Notes: generated from the letters alone by a model not told the origin. DNA of 64,000 nt from Cryptomeria japonica (GCF_030272615.1 NC_081412.1:540598335-540662334), one strand, 5' to 3'; positions 10,200-22,621 are shown, numbered from the stretch's first letter. Numbers and translations are program-made.

Positions 10200-10672
10200 C
10201 AACCCCATTTTGTTGGGGATTGTAAGGGGCAATGAACTGCCTCTTAATCCCAGCTTCTTTACAAAATTCCCTAAAAATGTCAAAGGTATATTCCCTCCCA
10301 TTATCAGTCCTTAGGATTTTTATTTTCTTTCCGGAAGAGTTTTCAGAGAGAGATTTGAATTCCTTAAATCTCTTGAGGATCTCTACAGATTCTTTACGTT
10401 TAAGAAAGTAGACCGAGGTCTTCCTGGAGAAGTCATCAATGAACATTACATAATAAAGGAACCCTCCTAATGATGGTACAGACATTGGCCCACATAGGTC
10501 AGAGTGAACTAGTTCTAAAACATTGCTTGTTTTCCTAGAACTATTCTGAAAGGAACTCTTAGTATTTTTGCCTAGGGCACACCCCTTACATGTACCAGAA
10601 TGGTATTGTTTTAACTTAGGCACCCCAATTACTAATTTTTCCATTGAACATAAAGCACGAATGTTTAAATGA
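10200..10672 (-). pseudogene. Copia integrase, N-terminal and core part, cut by unit A
   Basis: The minus-strand reading contains the zinc-binding region (HSGTCKGC), then HSDLCGP with the first catalytic aspartate and RTDNGREYT with the second. It stops at PQQNG, a few residues before the catalytic glutamate, where unit A begins. The rest lies at 2916 and below. A frame change near 10675 separates it from the gag-protease ORF. Confidence 0.93.
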
Positions 10673-10673
10673 C

Positions 10674-11957
10674 CTAATCTTTATGCCGAATTTCATTAAA
10701 ATCTGCAATCTCATGAAGTAGGGCTAGGTTAGATTCAGTACATACCTCATACAAATAGCCTTTTCTATGCCCTAGGGTTATAGCCTTCTTGATGGAAGAG
10801 TGTTGTGGCCATACTAGACCTTTACAATTCATGAAGGTTATTTTGTACCCATCATCTTCAAGTGTAGATACGAAGATTAAGTTCCTCTTGATGCCAGGAA
10901 CGAATAAAACTCTGGTGAGTTGGAGAGACATGCCTATCTTCAGCTTAATGGTGCAGGTATCGACACCTTTCATTGGATGTGCAGAGTCATCACCAATGGT
11001 TACTTCTTCATCAATTTCTTCTAACATGGAATCCAATAATTCCCTATACCCAGTGATGTGTCTTGAAGACCCACTGTCAATGATCCAAGAGTTAGATTTA
11101 TTGGATACTTGGCTAGAGAGGGCAGAGTAGAATACATGCTTCTCGGAGTCATATTCTTCCCTTTTCGCTTTTGCAAATGTATCTTGTTGTTTGATTCTAT
11201 CTGGACATTTTGTTGCATAGTGTCCATATTGATCACACCTAAAGCACTGAATGTGAGAGTTGTCTTTCTTAGATGACCTTTTCTCATGTCGGTTCTTTCT
11301 CTTCTTGAAATGTTTCTTCTTGCTTTTCTTGTTGGAGTTGGTATTTAGAACATTGAGATCTTCATCTATGTTCTTGTGCTTGATCCCCTTCTTATTTAAC
11401 CTTGACTCCTCTTGAAGACAATCTGCTCTTAGCCTATCAAATTTCGAATATTTAGCCCTTGCACTAATGCCTTGGACGAATGTTTCCCATGTACTAGGCA
11501 ACCCATCTAGAGCAATGAGCATTAGCTCTTTGCTTTGGATCTCATATCCAAGCGTTGTCAGTTCATCCCTTAGGGCTGATATCCGCATAAAGTATGCATT
11601 GATTGAGTCTCCTTTGTTCATACTTATATGATTTATTTCCCTTTTTAGAGCCAGGGTTCTACTTGCATTGTTTATCTCGAATGCACTTTCGAATGCTTTG
11701 AACATATGGTAGGCAGTCTCATGCTTTGTTATTATTGGCATAATGTGATTTCTCACTCCATCGACTATGATCTTCATGTCTTTTTCATTTCCCTCAATCC
11801 ATGTCGATTTGTCCGGTTCATTCTCTGGTTCTTTAGATTCAACTCTTAAAAATGATTCAACTTTATTCTCTGTTAGAATCATCTTAATTCTGAATTTCCA
11901 TGCTAAGAAATTATTGCCTCCTTCAAGTCTGTCCTCAAATCTGATAGCATTAGCCAT
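10674..11957 (-). CDS. Copia gag and protease (427 codons, ends at a frameshift)
   Basis: Starting at MANAIRF, the protein has a typical Copia Gag fold of about 200 residues, a basic linker (KKSKKKHFKKRKNRHEK), a CCHC zinc knuckle CFRCDQYGHYATKC near residue 237 and the aspartic protease active site WIIDSGSS near residue 292. The frame ends inside the pre-integrase region, where a full-length element would continue into integrase. Gag forms the virus-like particle and the protease processes the polyprotein. The start lies 88 bp downstream of the LTR border and next to the PBS, as expected. Confidence 0.93.
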   Translation of the reverse strand: MANAIRFEDRLEGGNNFLAWKFRIKMILTENKVESFLRVESKEPENEPDKSTWIEGNEKDMKIIVDGVRNHIMPIITKHETAYHMFKAFESAFEINNASRTLALKREINHISMNKGDSINAYFMRISALRDELTTLGYEIQSKELMLIALDGLPSTWETFVQGISARAKYSKFDRLRADCLQEESRLNKKGIKHKNIDEDLNVLNTNSNKKSKKKHFKKRKNRHEKRSSKKDNSHIQCFRCDQYGHYATKCPDRIKQQDTFAKAKREEYDSEKHVFYSALSSQVSNKSNSWIIDSGSSRHITGYRELLDSMLEEIDEEVTIGDDSAHPMKGVDTCTIKLKIGMSLQLTRVLFVPGIKRNLIFVSTLEDDGYKITFMNCKGLVWPQHSSIKKAITLGHRKGYLYEVCTESNLALLHEIADFNEIRHKD

Positions 11958-12025
11958 GGAAAATGTGATGTTTATATCTTCGATTTGAACTTCTCAAATT
12001 TGAATGCCTTAGGTTCGATCAGCGT

Positions 12026-12038
12026 GGCTCTGATACCA
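12026..12038 (-). other. Primer-binding site (initiator tRNA-Met)
   Basis: On the minus strand it reads TGGTATCAGAGCC, the classical plant Copia primer-binding site, six bases from the LTR border. Confidence 0.93.
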
Positions 12039-12044
12039 TGTAAA

Positions 12045-12759
12045 TGTTATTCAAACTTATGTTCAAATCTAAGTTGTAGGAGGTTTGATATTCTTTTACA
12101 GTTATTGACTGTTGCTTCTTATATTTCAGATTGATGTAAATGACATTAATTAATTTCTATATGACCTACAGCATTTCACACGGCATCTACTTATATGTGA
12201 TGCCCACCGATCAAGGCATGCCTTGACCGGACGTGTCTCTTGACATGCCTGATCAAGACATGTCTTGATCAATGCACAAGCATCGTTTCATTTAAAGTGT
12301 TTACCGATAACCATCAGGTCAAGTCAAATGCCATTTAATGTTTAACAACCAATAACAAATCGGTTCACGTCAAATGCTATTAACAACCGATAACAAATCG
12401 GTATGATGAGATTAATACGATAACTATTTATAGTTATCATATGATAACATCAATCGATGCTATCATATGATAACTATGATAGTTATCATAAATCTGATCT
12501 GTTCTATTGCAATCACAGCATATGAAATATGGTCATAGCGCGATCAATTACATTTGGTAATGATGTCCAAGTATCGAATTGTGCAATCCGATGTTTGGAT
12601 TGTGGAATGCATATAAAGATGATTAAAACAAGTTTATTCATTCAATCATGAAGTCTACCATTAGCTTGTAGTTACATCGATAACGTAGATGATTGAATGA
12701 GAGATAAATGAAGTCTCTCATTCAATCATTTATCTTACCGAAGCTACTTAGTTTCAACA
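12045..12759 (-). repeat. 5' LTR of the Copia element (715 bp)
   Basis: The minus-strand sequence begins TGTTGAAACT and ends GAATAACA, giving matching TGTT...AACA ends. The inner 200 bp repeat at 1-201. Palindromes lie at 12209-12228, 12251-12270 (perfect GATCAAGACATGTCTTGATC) and 12433-12448 (perfect GTTATCATATGATAAC). Confidence 0.94.
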
Positions 12760-13612
12760 GTATCCCTTGATTAAGCCAACTTAGCTTAGCAAATGTTTGA
12801 TGGGCCTACTTATGTGATTATATTATGTAGCTTGTGAATGTTAAAGGGCAGGCCCTATTTGGGCGCTCAACTTGTGTAACTTGTAATTGGGTCTGGCCCT
12901 AAATGGGCATTGTAACTTGTGATTCATGTTGGGCCCTAAATGGGTGATATGATTTATAATATGTAAAATGTAACTTGTTGATGTGATAGGGCTGACCCTA
13001 TAATATGTAACTTGTAATTATTATGGGTCAGACCCTATTTTGGGCACCAACTTTAGATGCCTTATAAATTTACTGTAAAGGCCAACCTAAGTAAAATAAG
13101 ATGTAAAAGCTCATATATATTCAAGCCAATGCAAGCATCAATATAATACATTCACACTTAGCGAATTACCTCTGCAAGGTTAGCAAACTTCTATTGTATG
13201 TGATCTACAATTTCCTTCATTGATCAGCATACGTGATCAGCAAATATGGAGCAGCACTTTAGGGCAGTGAATGCTTATCAGTCAGTGATTTGTCTCCTAG
13301 GCTAGGCGAAGATCTTCTGGGCTGCCGAATTTGCCTTAGGTCTGTTGGAGCGTGTCAAGGTTGTCTAATTTTGACAGCGATCTGCACATCACCCTGACTT
13401 CCAGATTAAGATAAGTTTTGCTATAGTTGATTTGTGCCCTGAAGGATAAACTTGTAATCTGCTTAATCAAATCAGATCAGAGATTATTGTTGCTGGCTTT
13501 TTCCTCCAAGAGGGAGGTTTCCCCAGGGTATCACTGTGTTATGTGTGCATTTGTGTTTTCTTGTTCTTTACTGTGAATCTGATTGCTAAGTTTAACATAA
13601 AACTAACAATTG
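12760..13612 (+). repeat. 3' portion of an older LTR into which the Copia element inserted
   Basis: The stretch carries degenerate repeats of a GGGCCCTAAATGGGC-like motif (12840-13060), a TATA-like ATATATATT at about 13114, and an LTR-style tail with AAGAGGGAGGTTTCCCCAGG, ending ACTAACA near 13612. Its 5' part would lie left of the window, beyond the Copia insertion. No PBS follows, so this is a solo or 3' LTR. Borders are approximate. Confidence 0.5.
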
Positions 13613-16600
13613 CAACTTAAAAACTTTATTGTCAACCAATGTAAAACCCTCATCCCCAACCTCAAACATTGTAAATGCTTCAAACCCTCAAGGACAGGCC
13701 TTAGTTGTAAGAAAAATTTGAAGTCACAAAAAATGTGTCCATTTGACTCAGAATCACTACCATAATAGTGATTTTCCTAATCAACAAGAAATCTAAATTA
13801 TAATACTACAAATACCAATCAGGCTACCAAAATTTGAAGAAAAATTTCATAACCCATCAGAGCTGTTAGCAATTTTGGGTGATAACTGTTGGTTTATGTA
13901 ATGATCCAAAAACATTTAAGGCATTGCTATACGGTGATTACAGTAAGCTTTTTTGCAAATTTGCCCTTGTCCTCTTTGATAATAGTTGGTTCATAGAAAA
14001 CCATTAGCTGAACAATATAGATAATGTAGACATTGTAATTGATATTTTAGCTAATCAGAAGTTGTATTCAAATAAGTCCATGTTAATTTTCTAAGACATC
14101 CCTAAAGCACCTATGCCACAACATGCCCTACAAAGAGAATGCAAAACTATAAATGACTTCTACCCAACACCCTCAAGATACACTGTGGACTTTCAAGATT
14201 ATTAACCTCCTGCCACATATTAGTGTAGAATCTCTTCACAATCAAGAAGGAGGCATTGCGTTAGTCTCTCCAAGGACAAAGACCCTTTTAAAATATTAAT
14301 GGGGCTCTTGTTTCTACACCAAGCTTGAAATCATCCTTGATTTTTGCAAATCATTTTTCCTTGAAGGTGATGCATTTGAATGTGTTATCTAGATTTGGAT
14401 TTCAGACAATGCTCTCATGTGATTATTGACCAATTGATTTTGAAGAAGATGAAGGATGGGGAAAGACATGTCCAAACATAGAATAAAGAAATTTCAATCA
14501 TCTTGCATGTAAAAGTCAGATAGTTCTAGATTCTCCTATGAAGAAAGTTATTTCTTAAGACCAACTACCTAGATACAAAACAACTATTACATTATGAACA
14601 TTTATAGAGGAGCAACACTTGATTGACTCCAACATAATCTATAGGAAGGGGAAATCCTTCACATAATGATGAATGTCTTATTTGGTAAGCAATCTTCATT
14701 AGCCATTACCATTATTCATCAACTTCAAAAGAAATGAGTCCAAATAGTGCTAGATCCTCCTATGAAGTAAGTTTTTCTAAGAACGGCTAGAATAGAATAA
14801 TCATGATTACACAAATGGGCACGCTCTACCCCATCTCTGACAAGATGTGACAGATAGAAATAAAGGGAAGGCTTGGCAAGTTAGGAATATCAACAATTTT
14901 TAAGGGTCATAACTAAAGAAACCACTTTCATTTTACTCCAAAGGTTCTTGGGTACGTGTATGCATTCCCCTCTGGATGGAATGTAGACTTCCACCAAGCC
15001 TAAAATAACATAATATCCAACAAATACTAGAAAAACATGAAAGCTAATACTGAGAGGTCTATTGTGGACCATGACAGTTGTCACAAAAACAAATGGAAAG
15101 AGTTCCATCTCAAGGTCTTCCTTTACCAAATGTCATGTCAAATCAGAAGATGGAAATAGAATCCATTTACTTCATCTTACACTTGTCGGTATCAAGGATA
15201 AAAATGAAATCTCTATTGCAGTAGATAGGTCAACTAATTTGCTCATTCAGTCCCCGTCACTATGTTTATCTTTAATGCCATTAAATTATTTTAATTGCAT
15301 ATCAATAGGTTACATGAGCTCCATCATGGCATCATATATGACAAGGAGTGCATATTAAAAGAAATTTTTGATGGAGATTTATAGGATAGCAAGAATTTTC
15401 TTCTAGTACTGCCAACCACCCTTAGACAAATGGGCAGATAAGGTGAGTAAATAAATGTTAGGAGTTCCATGAATGCATCTAGCAAAATGAAGCATATTAC
15501 TAAGCCCTTTAGAGGATTAACTATCATGCATCGCATGTGGCCATGACCTCCATCAGCTAAGTATTTTGTAATTAAAAATAGCAAGATTTTTTTGTAGATT
15601 CATTTCATAGGTTGAGCGTATCTACAACCAAAGAGCATCAAAAGAACTAATAATGAGAAATACCAGCAATATTCCCTGAAGAAAACCAAAAAGAGGAAGA
15701 AAATTAGTAGATTAAGGTGGTCCATGTCATCAGCTATTACAATGTTTTCCTTCTAAAATAAGGTATGCAAGCACTTCTACTTCCCACAAAAGCAATGTTC
15801 CACATCACACAAGCTCTCCAATATTCTCACACTCACTAAACCTCTACTACAGCTCTCAAACACTCATAAGCTGCTAGCTACATAGCCTTTACAACCAACT
15901 TCTTATGAACACTAAAGGAAAAAATCTCCTTTACAATGACCTCTCTTGGAGGTTTTATGATTACATGAGTTACAAAAGAGTTGAAGAAGGAAGCACAAGC
16001 ATCATTGAATCCAAAAGAAATCATTTCGGTATGTTGTGGAGCTCACAACCCTTCAACCTTTGCCTCTGTTTTTTGGCATGTTCTGTGGCAGTCAAACACT
16101 CTCTACATGTCCAATTTGTATAAGAGCGGTTTCAACCATACTCAAACTACTCAAAGCTGTTCAAATTTGGTCAAACCCATCACTTCGGCTATTTCCTTTG
16201 TCAAATCCAGTTCCTTTATGCAGTCAATTTCTTCTTTTTCTGGTTTTTTCAACAAACAACTTATACAACTCATGTCACTTTTCAAGAAAGAGCTTTAAAG
16301 TTGTGCTGCATATTAAGGGGTTAGCTTCAATGAGAAAACTCAGTGAATAAATTACACTGATTGACTAATCAAATTTCTCCAATCTCATATCTTAACTTCC
16401 AAATTAGAAGGCTTTTGGTCCCCAAGAGCTAGGAACTCACAAGAGAAGATATGATTAGCATCTTGGTTTCTGAATTCGACTTGGTTCTACATCAACCAGT
16501 CTTTTTAAACCAACCTGCAACCATTGCCACAGCCCTTCTCTTTCTCTTGATTTTGATTAGCAACAGAACCTGGAAAACATTCGATAATTTGTATGCTTGA

Positions 16601-17425
16601 TTTATTCAACAAGATACGGGAAAAAAATTTGCCACTGACATTAATCATCCTTCCTTGTTTTGTGAACTTACCAAGGAGATCTTACTCACTTAGTCAACAT
16701 GAATGATTATCGCATATTCTCTATATAACTCGCATGCTTTTTAAGAATATTTTGCACCCTTAATAAATTCACTATATATATTTGAGTGTGATAAAGATGT
16801 TTTGGATATTTTAGGAGATTTGGCAAGGGGTGCTACTAGTTGTATTAGTCTTAATGGAATAAGACCTTAAAATGAAATTAAAATTAGGGTGTAATCCTGA
16901 AGAAAACAAATTTTAGACAAATGTTCCTAATTTATTAAAGCTACAAAATATTTATATTTCTGAAAGTCTTAAGGATATAAATATTTGCTAATCAGAGAAA
17001 TCCAACTTAAAAGAGCAAAGTGGCAGATGATCAATTTGGCATTTCACTATCATATGTAGGTGGTGATAGAAGTAGTTCTTCAATATTATTACATAATCCC
17101 ATTTTAAAAGCACTTAAACAATATATATTTTCAGTTGATTTTTCAAACATTTTGGATATTTTCTCTTTTAATTTATAAAATGAATATCATTATTTAAAGA
17201 AAGCTTGAGAACATTGATATCCTGTATTCATATTCAACATTACATCAAATTTACAGTCAATCATTGCCAGTGACAATATATATGTAACTATTAGTATTAC
17301 TGTCACTATTACTATATAGATAATATTAGTTATGAAGTTTCAAAACTAAACCCCAAAGGATATAAGCATTCATATGCACAAGAATTGAAATGAAAAGAAT
17401 TGAATCAAAGAAGTAAAATTCTTAC
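13613..17425. other. Intron DNA with no recognisable gene
   Basis: AT-rich sequence with only short chance frames on both strands. I see no exon of VPS33 here, no tRNA and no clear transposon ends. Some phrases recur, for example TAGATTCTCCTATGAAG at 14528 and TAGATCCTCCTATGAAG at 14751, so part of it is probably old repeat. Confidence 0.5.
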
Positions 17426-17470
17426 ATGGCGATCTAGTAAAATAAGTGTATCAATCTCCGGAATCCCTGC
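17426..17470 (-). CDS. VPS33: VPS33 exon (15 codons)
   Basis: The exon lies between acceptor CATGCTCAG and donor GTAAGA and encodes AGIPEIDTLILLDRH. PE(V/I)DTLILLDR is a hallmark of VPS33-type Sec1/Munc18 proteins, just before the VDMVTP stretch. VPS33 is the SNARE-binding subunit of HOPS/CORVET at vacuole and endosome membranes. Phase is 0 on both sides. The next downstream exon is not in the 17.4 kb remaining to the left, so that intron is also very large. Confidence 0.92.
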
Positions 17471-17598
17471 CTGAGCATGCCAATGAAAAATAATTATCAA
17501 ATCATACTACAAAAGCATTGTAGTACTTTTCACTTCAAATTATTCTGCTATACAAAACAACATGTATGAACTGAAGCTAATTCATAGCATTCCCTCAC

Positions 17599-17706
17599 AT
17601 TGGATGACACAACAGGTTGTTCAAGCTGCATACGGCTTAGTATATCTGCAACAATTGTGGCTGCTTTACCCTTCACTCTTACATTTGGTATGACACCAAA
17701 AGCAGA
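17599..17706 (-). CDS. VPS33: VPS33 exon (36 codons)
   Basis: The acceptor ATGTCACAG and donor GTGAGG enclose 108 bp in phase 0, encoding SAFGVIPNVRVKGKA followed by VADILSRMQ and ending PVVSSN. This matches the plant VPS33 segment F-G-V-I...KGKA...VADIL-RMQ. It joins directly to the 45-bp exon across a 128-bp intron (17471-17598). It also joins to the exon at 59563-59628 across 41.9 kb without loss or gain of residues expected from the family. Confidence 0.94.
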
Positions 17707-18061
17707 CTGTGACATAGAAACACGTAATTAGAGCAGAACGCAACATAGCCCCGAAAAATCAATAACACTACAAAATTCAACATGATGCTTTCATCACAAT
17801 ATGTGTTTGCATACGAGAAAATTATTTCATATAGACTTGTAATACTGTAGAGTGGTTGACTCTGGAAATTTCTACTCCAAATAAGAATCCTATTGTGAAA
17901 GCAACTCTGTTGCCATAATGACTCATGCTTATCCCAGATTTATCAGGCAAAGTTTCATTAACTAGAACATTTTCATTTTACAAGAATGAAATTGAAAGAT
18001 CAATATTAGTGGGTAGCTAGTTATTTGTAGCTACTCTAAAAGGATGTTCAATGTGGAACAA

Positions 18062-18410
18062 TGTTTACTGCTATATCTGATAAATTTAATACAAGACATA
18101 ATAATATACATGACAATGCATACCAGACACAGCACTAAAATATATATTTATTTGCACATGCAATTATTACAGAGAAGAAGACAAAAAATGGTCAGCCAAG
18201 GATTACAATTCACCCGACTATACCGTACTACCTTCCTTGGCAGTACACAACATATTTAAAGAACCTGACAGTTGCCAAGAGGTACACAACCATCAACCAA
18301 CCAACACATTAACTACCTGAGAGTGACAACCCACTTAATACAAACAATTAATACATTGGCAGATAACAAATATTATCATACATAACAATAGGCATTTTAT
18401 GCCAACTACA
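18062..18410 (-). repeat. 3' LTR of the Gypsy-type element
   Basis: In plus-strand reading it begins TGTTTACTGC and ends GCCAACTACA. It aligns along its full length to 22624-22972 with scattered substitutions. Confidence 0.93.
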
Positions 18411-18429
18411 TCATCCTCCCCAAAAAAAA
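18411..18429 (-). other. Polypurine tract of the Gypsy-type element
   Basis: On the minus strand a poly-T run is followed by GGGGAGGATGA directly against the LTR start TGTAGTTGGC. Confidence 0.75.
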
Positions 18430-18499
18430 AGTCATCTTCCAGATGACAAGTAAACACCAAGTAATATTCCAAAAAGACTAATGACAGACAATGACTTGG

Positions 18500-19700
18500 A
18501 CTAGAGGACCCCAACTCATAGTGTACCTACCAAATCAAATGGGGGTTTTCGGGCAGCACCCCTTGCGGGGTCGAGGGGCAACACCCCTCGTGCTCAAATT
18601 AAGACCTTCAAAACCACACGAAACTCCATGGCGCACATGATTTTCATGATTTTTTAAGACACCAAAAACATTGTTGATGAAGCCAGAAAATGGAGATTTC
18701 ACTCCTACCACCTGCTTTTTTTGTCCTTCTTGTACGACCTGATACACATCGCGTACGGAAAAGTGTTGGTGTTGTCATATGGGAAGGTCTTGCTATAGCT
18801 AATTGTGTCATATATGATGCAAGAGGCTCTGTGGGAGATGAATGACATCCAAACAATGTAGCAATGATGTCGTACCGGGTTTTTAATCCGGCCAAGAAAG
18901 TGTTGTACAGAAAAATCAAAACCCGACCCCATAGGAACCACCAAGGATAACTGTACGAACAAGGCATGAGATCTTCATATGGTGGAAAATTGTCGTGCGA
19001 TATAGACTGAAGCACATAGTCGTCATATGGGGTAACAAAAGGGCAATATGAGGTAACGCCAAAGCCACACAAAGTGACAAAAACATTGCCCAAAGAGAAC
19101 TACTGACTGTCGTACGGGATACCAAGAAATCCGTATGGGATGAATGGTCCTATGATGCTGTACAGAATGACAAATAAGATGTCATACAATGTGTACACTT
19201 GAATGTCGTACTCTACAAGTCGAATGATGTACACATGGGTTCACTATTGATAGTATGGGAAAAAGTCCCTACAAGGTATATATGGGAGGATTGGATGGGC
19301 GTACAAAAGATGGGGATTTCGTATGCGATGCATGTCATACGCGATAGTTATTCATACATGATAGATGCCAAGGGGATGCGAAGGTGCCAAGATGCCAAAC
19401 TATCATACGGGTTTAGGAACAACTTGCCTAGTGTGAAAATGACCGCATTGTCGTATGGGGAAACAATACCAATGAAGTCGTACAAAATTCAATGGACATG
19501 ACCGTACGCTTGCATGCCACCACCGTATGGTGTGGGATGAAACAAATTGCCATTGTACAAAATAGTAGGGAGTCCATACGGGTGCAAGATGAAATTGTCG
19601 TACACAATGTCGTACAGGTGCAAAATGACACTGTCATACGGGTGCAAATGGTTGCAAAACTGTCGTGCAAGGATGTTGGGAGTATGATTGATCTTATAGG
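18500..19700. repeat. Non-coding stretch with a dispersed CGTACGG-like motif
   Basis: The block between polypurine tract and protease carries many variants of TCGTACGG, CATACGG, CGTATGG and TGTACA, densest at 19200-19660 (for example GTCATACGGGTGCAAATGG). The short frames here are interrupted and unlike any protein I know. It may be decayed pol or a replacement segment. Confidence 0.5.
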
Positions 19701-20089
19701 TTTCCCCGTAAATTTCCTATACTGTTGTTTTTCCTTGACAAGTATCTGTACACTCCACATCACATATTTTGCTTTTCGTATTGTCAGATGTATCCTTCAT
19801 AACTTTATATGCTTTCATTGGTTGCTCTTCACTTAGAGTTGTAGCTTCGAGAAAATTACATGTTGGTGAAAATACCTCGTAGTCCTCCAATTGCCAGTGA
19901 AATAGGACATTCAAGGAACTCATCTAATCTTCAGAGCAATCTTCCAGTTCAAGCACCCCTTCATCAATAGCTTCCATGCCTTTCCTCCCTTCATCCATAC
20001 CTAACTCTCCATCCTCGAACTCCGAGTCAGACAATGTCAGTTCTTCACTCACCGCCTAGTTCCTCAAATCGATGACATGCTTCCTCCCA

Positions 20090-22000
20090 TCACTCGATCG
20101 ACGGTGTGTTCTGCTTACAATTATGATTTGCCTTGGCAGTAATCAACCATCCCCTTCCAAAGAGTGCATCATACGCCTTCTTCTGCAACGAAATAACTAC
20201 AAAGTCCAAGAAAATTGTTGTGTCCCAATCATTAATTTTTGTGCCATCAATGTTCCCAATGGCTTGATGCCATGTTGGTCGGCACCTACTAACTGGAAGG
20301 TCGGCAACCATAGGGTCGGCTTCCCCAAATATTTCCAAGTGTCCTTCGACACCACATTAACTCCCAAGCCCCCGTCGATGAAGGTGTTTGTCAACTTTTG
20401 GCCCATTATTTCAATCTTGACGACAGTCAACTTCCTCCTAATTGTCACCGTCAGCAACATTGCATCACTGGCCTCATTCCCTTCGTGTGGTGGTTTCCCC
20501 ATAAATTTCTCGTGGCTTAAATTTTTTTCGGATGACTGTGTTGGTAACTGCAATTCTCAGTTGTGGCATAGTTTGAAGGTGGTCTACCACCTTGATGGGT
20601 ATGGTTGTCTGTAGCACCTACCGAACTTTGTTCTTCTCTGACTCCCACAATGGCGTACTTGCAATTCCATTGGAAGTTATTCGTTCCTTCCCCAACACTT
20701 GTTCTACTTTTTGCTTTGGCTTCTCGCAGTCATTCCTTCTTCGTACAAGGGTCCAAGTACACCGTCTTCTTCATCTATGCTCTCGTAATTGACAAAATTG
20801 GCTCGTCTTGTTCTGCCACATCCAACATATTAATACCCATTTGCTTTGGGCAGTCGATGTCTTCGTGATTCCCTGGTCCGCACCATTTGCACAACAATTG
20901 CATGTTGTCTTTCTTATTCTGGCAGTCTCTTGCAAAGCGTCCCCATTCACTACAATTTTGGCACTGTATGATAGGACATCCTCTAGAGTCGTATTGTATT
21001 TGATTTCGTCCTCATTGATTTCCATCGCCGCCAGGCAATACATTTTGTGGTTTCGATGGGCTAGACCCTTTCTATGTGAAGAGTACTTGCGTACTTCTAG
21101 TCTTCAAATTATATGCACACTCCTTTATTGAGTGACCTAGCACCTAGAAAATCTCACAAAACATATTTCTGGAACAATTACCTTTCGCGTGCCCCTCAAT
21201 ATTGCACTCAATACACCATAGTTCATTACATTCTTCATTGGTACCTTTCTCGGCCTTCGATTCTTTCATCATTCTCAAAATATCCCATCAAACGGCCTGT
21301 ACGGTTTGGATTCCTCATCACTGCTACCTTCGATGCTCTCGTCATCATCTGTCTTCCTCTTCCCTCAAGAGGATGTTTTGTTTTCCCTCTCAATGTCCAT
21401 CGCCCAATTGTAAGCATCGATGTACGAGGACGAAGGCACTACTTTCATCTCCTTGCACAGTGAGGGGATCAATCCCTCAATGAACCACCTCTTGTCCAAC
21501 CCGCCAGCTGGGTGGTTCTCCATCTTGTTCAACAGTTCTTTGAGCCTACGATTGTATATTCGTACATTCTCGTTGTCAGGTGTTGTAAATCTCTGCAACA
21601 ATCTCATTGTCATCACGGAGTAGTTTGAATTCATCTTGAAATGCTTTCCTCAAATCACTCCATCTCGTCTTGTGCTTAGCGTCAAGGTTTGTATACCAAT
21701 CGATGGCAATTCCCCGTAGGGTGGCAGGAAACGCCTTCAACCAGTAATCCTAGTCGTCCTGACCATTCGCCTCCCATATTGTTATGCAATTCTTGCAATG
21801 GCGTACAGGATCCTCTGATCTGTCCCCTGTAAATTTAGGGAGTTTTTGCTTCTCTTGGGTGTTCATCATTGTTTTCACTCGGAAGGTACCATGTGAATCC
21901 TGGTCATCTTGACCATTCGCATCCCATATTGTTATCTAGGTCTTGCAATAGCATACGAGATCCTCTGATCCGTCCCCTGTAAATTTAGGAAGTTTCTGCT
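20090..22000 (-). pseudogene. Gypsy-type gag and protease, frameshifted
   Basis: Minus-strand reading from about 21790 gives a retrotransposon Gag core (FPATLRGIAIDWYTNL, then RWSDLRKAFQDEF), continuing at 21365-21634. Two zinc knuckles follow: CQNCSEWGRFARDC near 20950, in which the histidine is arginine, and CKWCGPGNHEDIDC near 20885. The aspartic protease at 20197-20553 has FIDGGLGVNVV; DGG in place of DSG or DTG is common in Gypsy proteases. An in-frame TAG lies near 21750, and frame changes join the pieces. Nothing resembling reverse transcriptase follows. Confidence 0.85.
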
Positions 22001-22040
22001 TCTCTTGGGTGTTCATCATTGTTTTCACTCGAAACGTTAC
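21755..22040 (-). repeat. Tandem duplication of about 152 bp at the start of gag
   Basis: 21755-21887 recurs at 21907-22039 with roughly 85-90 percent identity, including a shared CTCTTGGGTGTTCATCATTG. The second copy is the upstream one in element orientation. Confidence 0.8.
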
Positions 22041-22084
22041 GTGTATTTGACCAGATTAGACCATCTCGCTCTCACCTCTGTTGC

Positions 22085-22460
22085 TATGGATCTCTTGCAC
22101 TCTCGGCCACGTGAGAGCTCTCTATGCATCCACCTTTTGCATCTTCTACACCTTGGTAACCTTCGGTGAGGGGCAAGTTCCCAATGCGGTGTAAATTGGT
22201 ATCTCGCCTACTTACTCCCTTGTGTGTTGGACCTAGGTGGACAGTTCAATCTACTACGTTCTGGTGCATTCCCTGCACTCTCGGCCACGCAAGCATCCTC
22301 TACACATCCACTTCCAGCATCCCCAACACTCCGAGTACTTTCAAGTGTGTTGGACCTGGGTGGACTATTCTAACCGCTGTGTTCCAGTGTTTTCCTTGCA
22401 CTATCGGCCACGCGTGCATCCTCTACACGTCCACATCTAGCTTCCCAACACTCCACGTAC
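22085..22460. repeat. Three-copy tandem repeat of about 125 bp in the Gypsy leader
   Basis: Units share GCACTCTCGGCCACG, CCTCTACAC(A/G)TCCAC and GTGTTGGACCT(A/G)GGTGGAC. Copies start near 22095, 22275 and 22398, the first spaced more widely. The repeat lies between PBS and gag. Confidence 0.7.
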
Positions 22461-22608
22461 TTCCAAGCTCTGACTCATCCCTGTGCTCCCTCTAGCCGAG
22501 GGTCGACAGATCACCTAATTGCTTAGTCTTGACCACCCTGTGGCCTCTTCTCACCTTTATTGGGGTCTAAGGGCATGAATCACTCAAGGCTGACCCGATT
22601 TCTTTTAA

Positions 22609-22621
22609 GGCAACAGCACCA
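22609..22621 (-). other. Primer-binding site of the Gypsy-type element
   Basis: On the minus strand it reads TGGTGCTGTTGCC, two bases from the 5' LTR. This resembles the TGGCGCCGTTGCC class used by many plant Gypsy elements. Confidence 0.8.

Larger units (their letters stand above)
1..12759 (-). mobile_element. Ty1/Copia LTR retrotransposon, left end off the window, carrying nested insertion A
   Basis: In minus-strand order the element has a 5' LTR (12045-12759), a PBS complementary to initiator tRNA-Met (12026-12038), gag with zinc knuckle and protease, integrase, reverse transcriptase, RNase H, a polypurine tract (202-218) and the inner 201 bp of the 3' LTR (1-201). The order integrase before reverse transcriptase is diagnostic of Copia. 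The integrase is interrupted by unit A (2917-10199). Over the roughly 195 bp where both LTRs can be compared they differ by one substitution (position 126) and one 5-bp indel, so the insertion is young. The coding region nevertheless has a stop, a frameshift and an altered reverse transcriptase active site, so this copy was probably moved in trans or decayed quickly. Bases 12760-12764 (GTATC) should be one target duplication; its partner lies left of the window. Confidence 0.93.
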
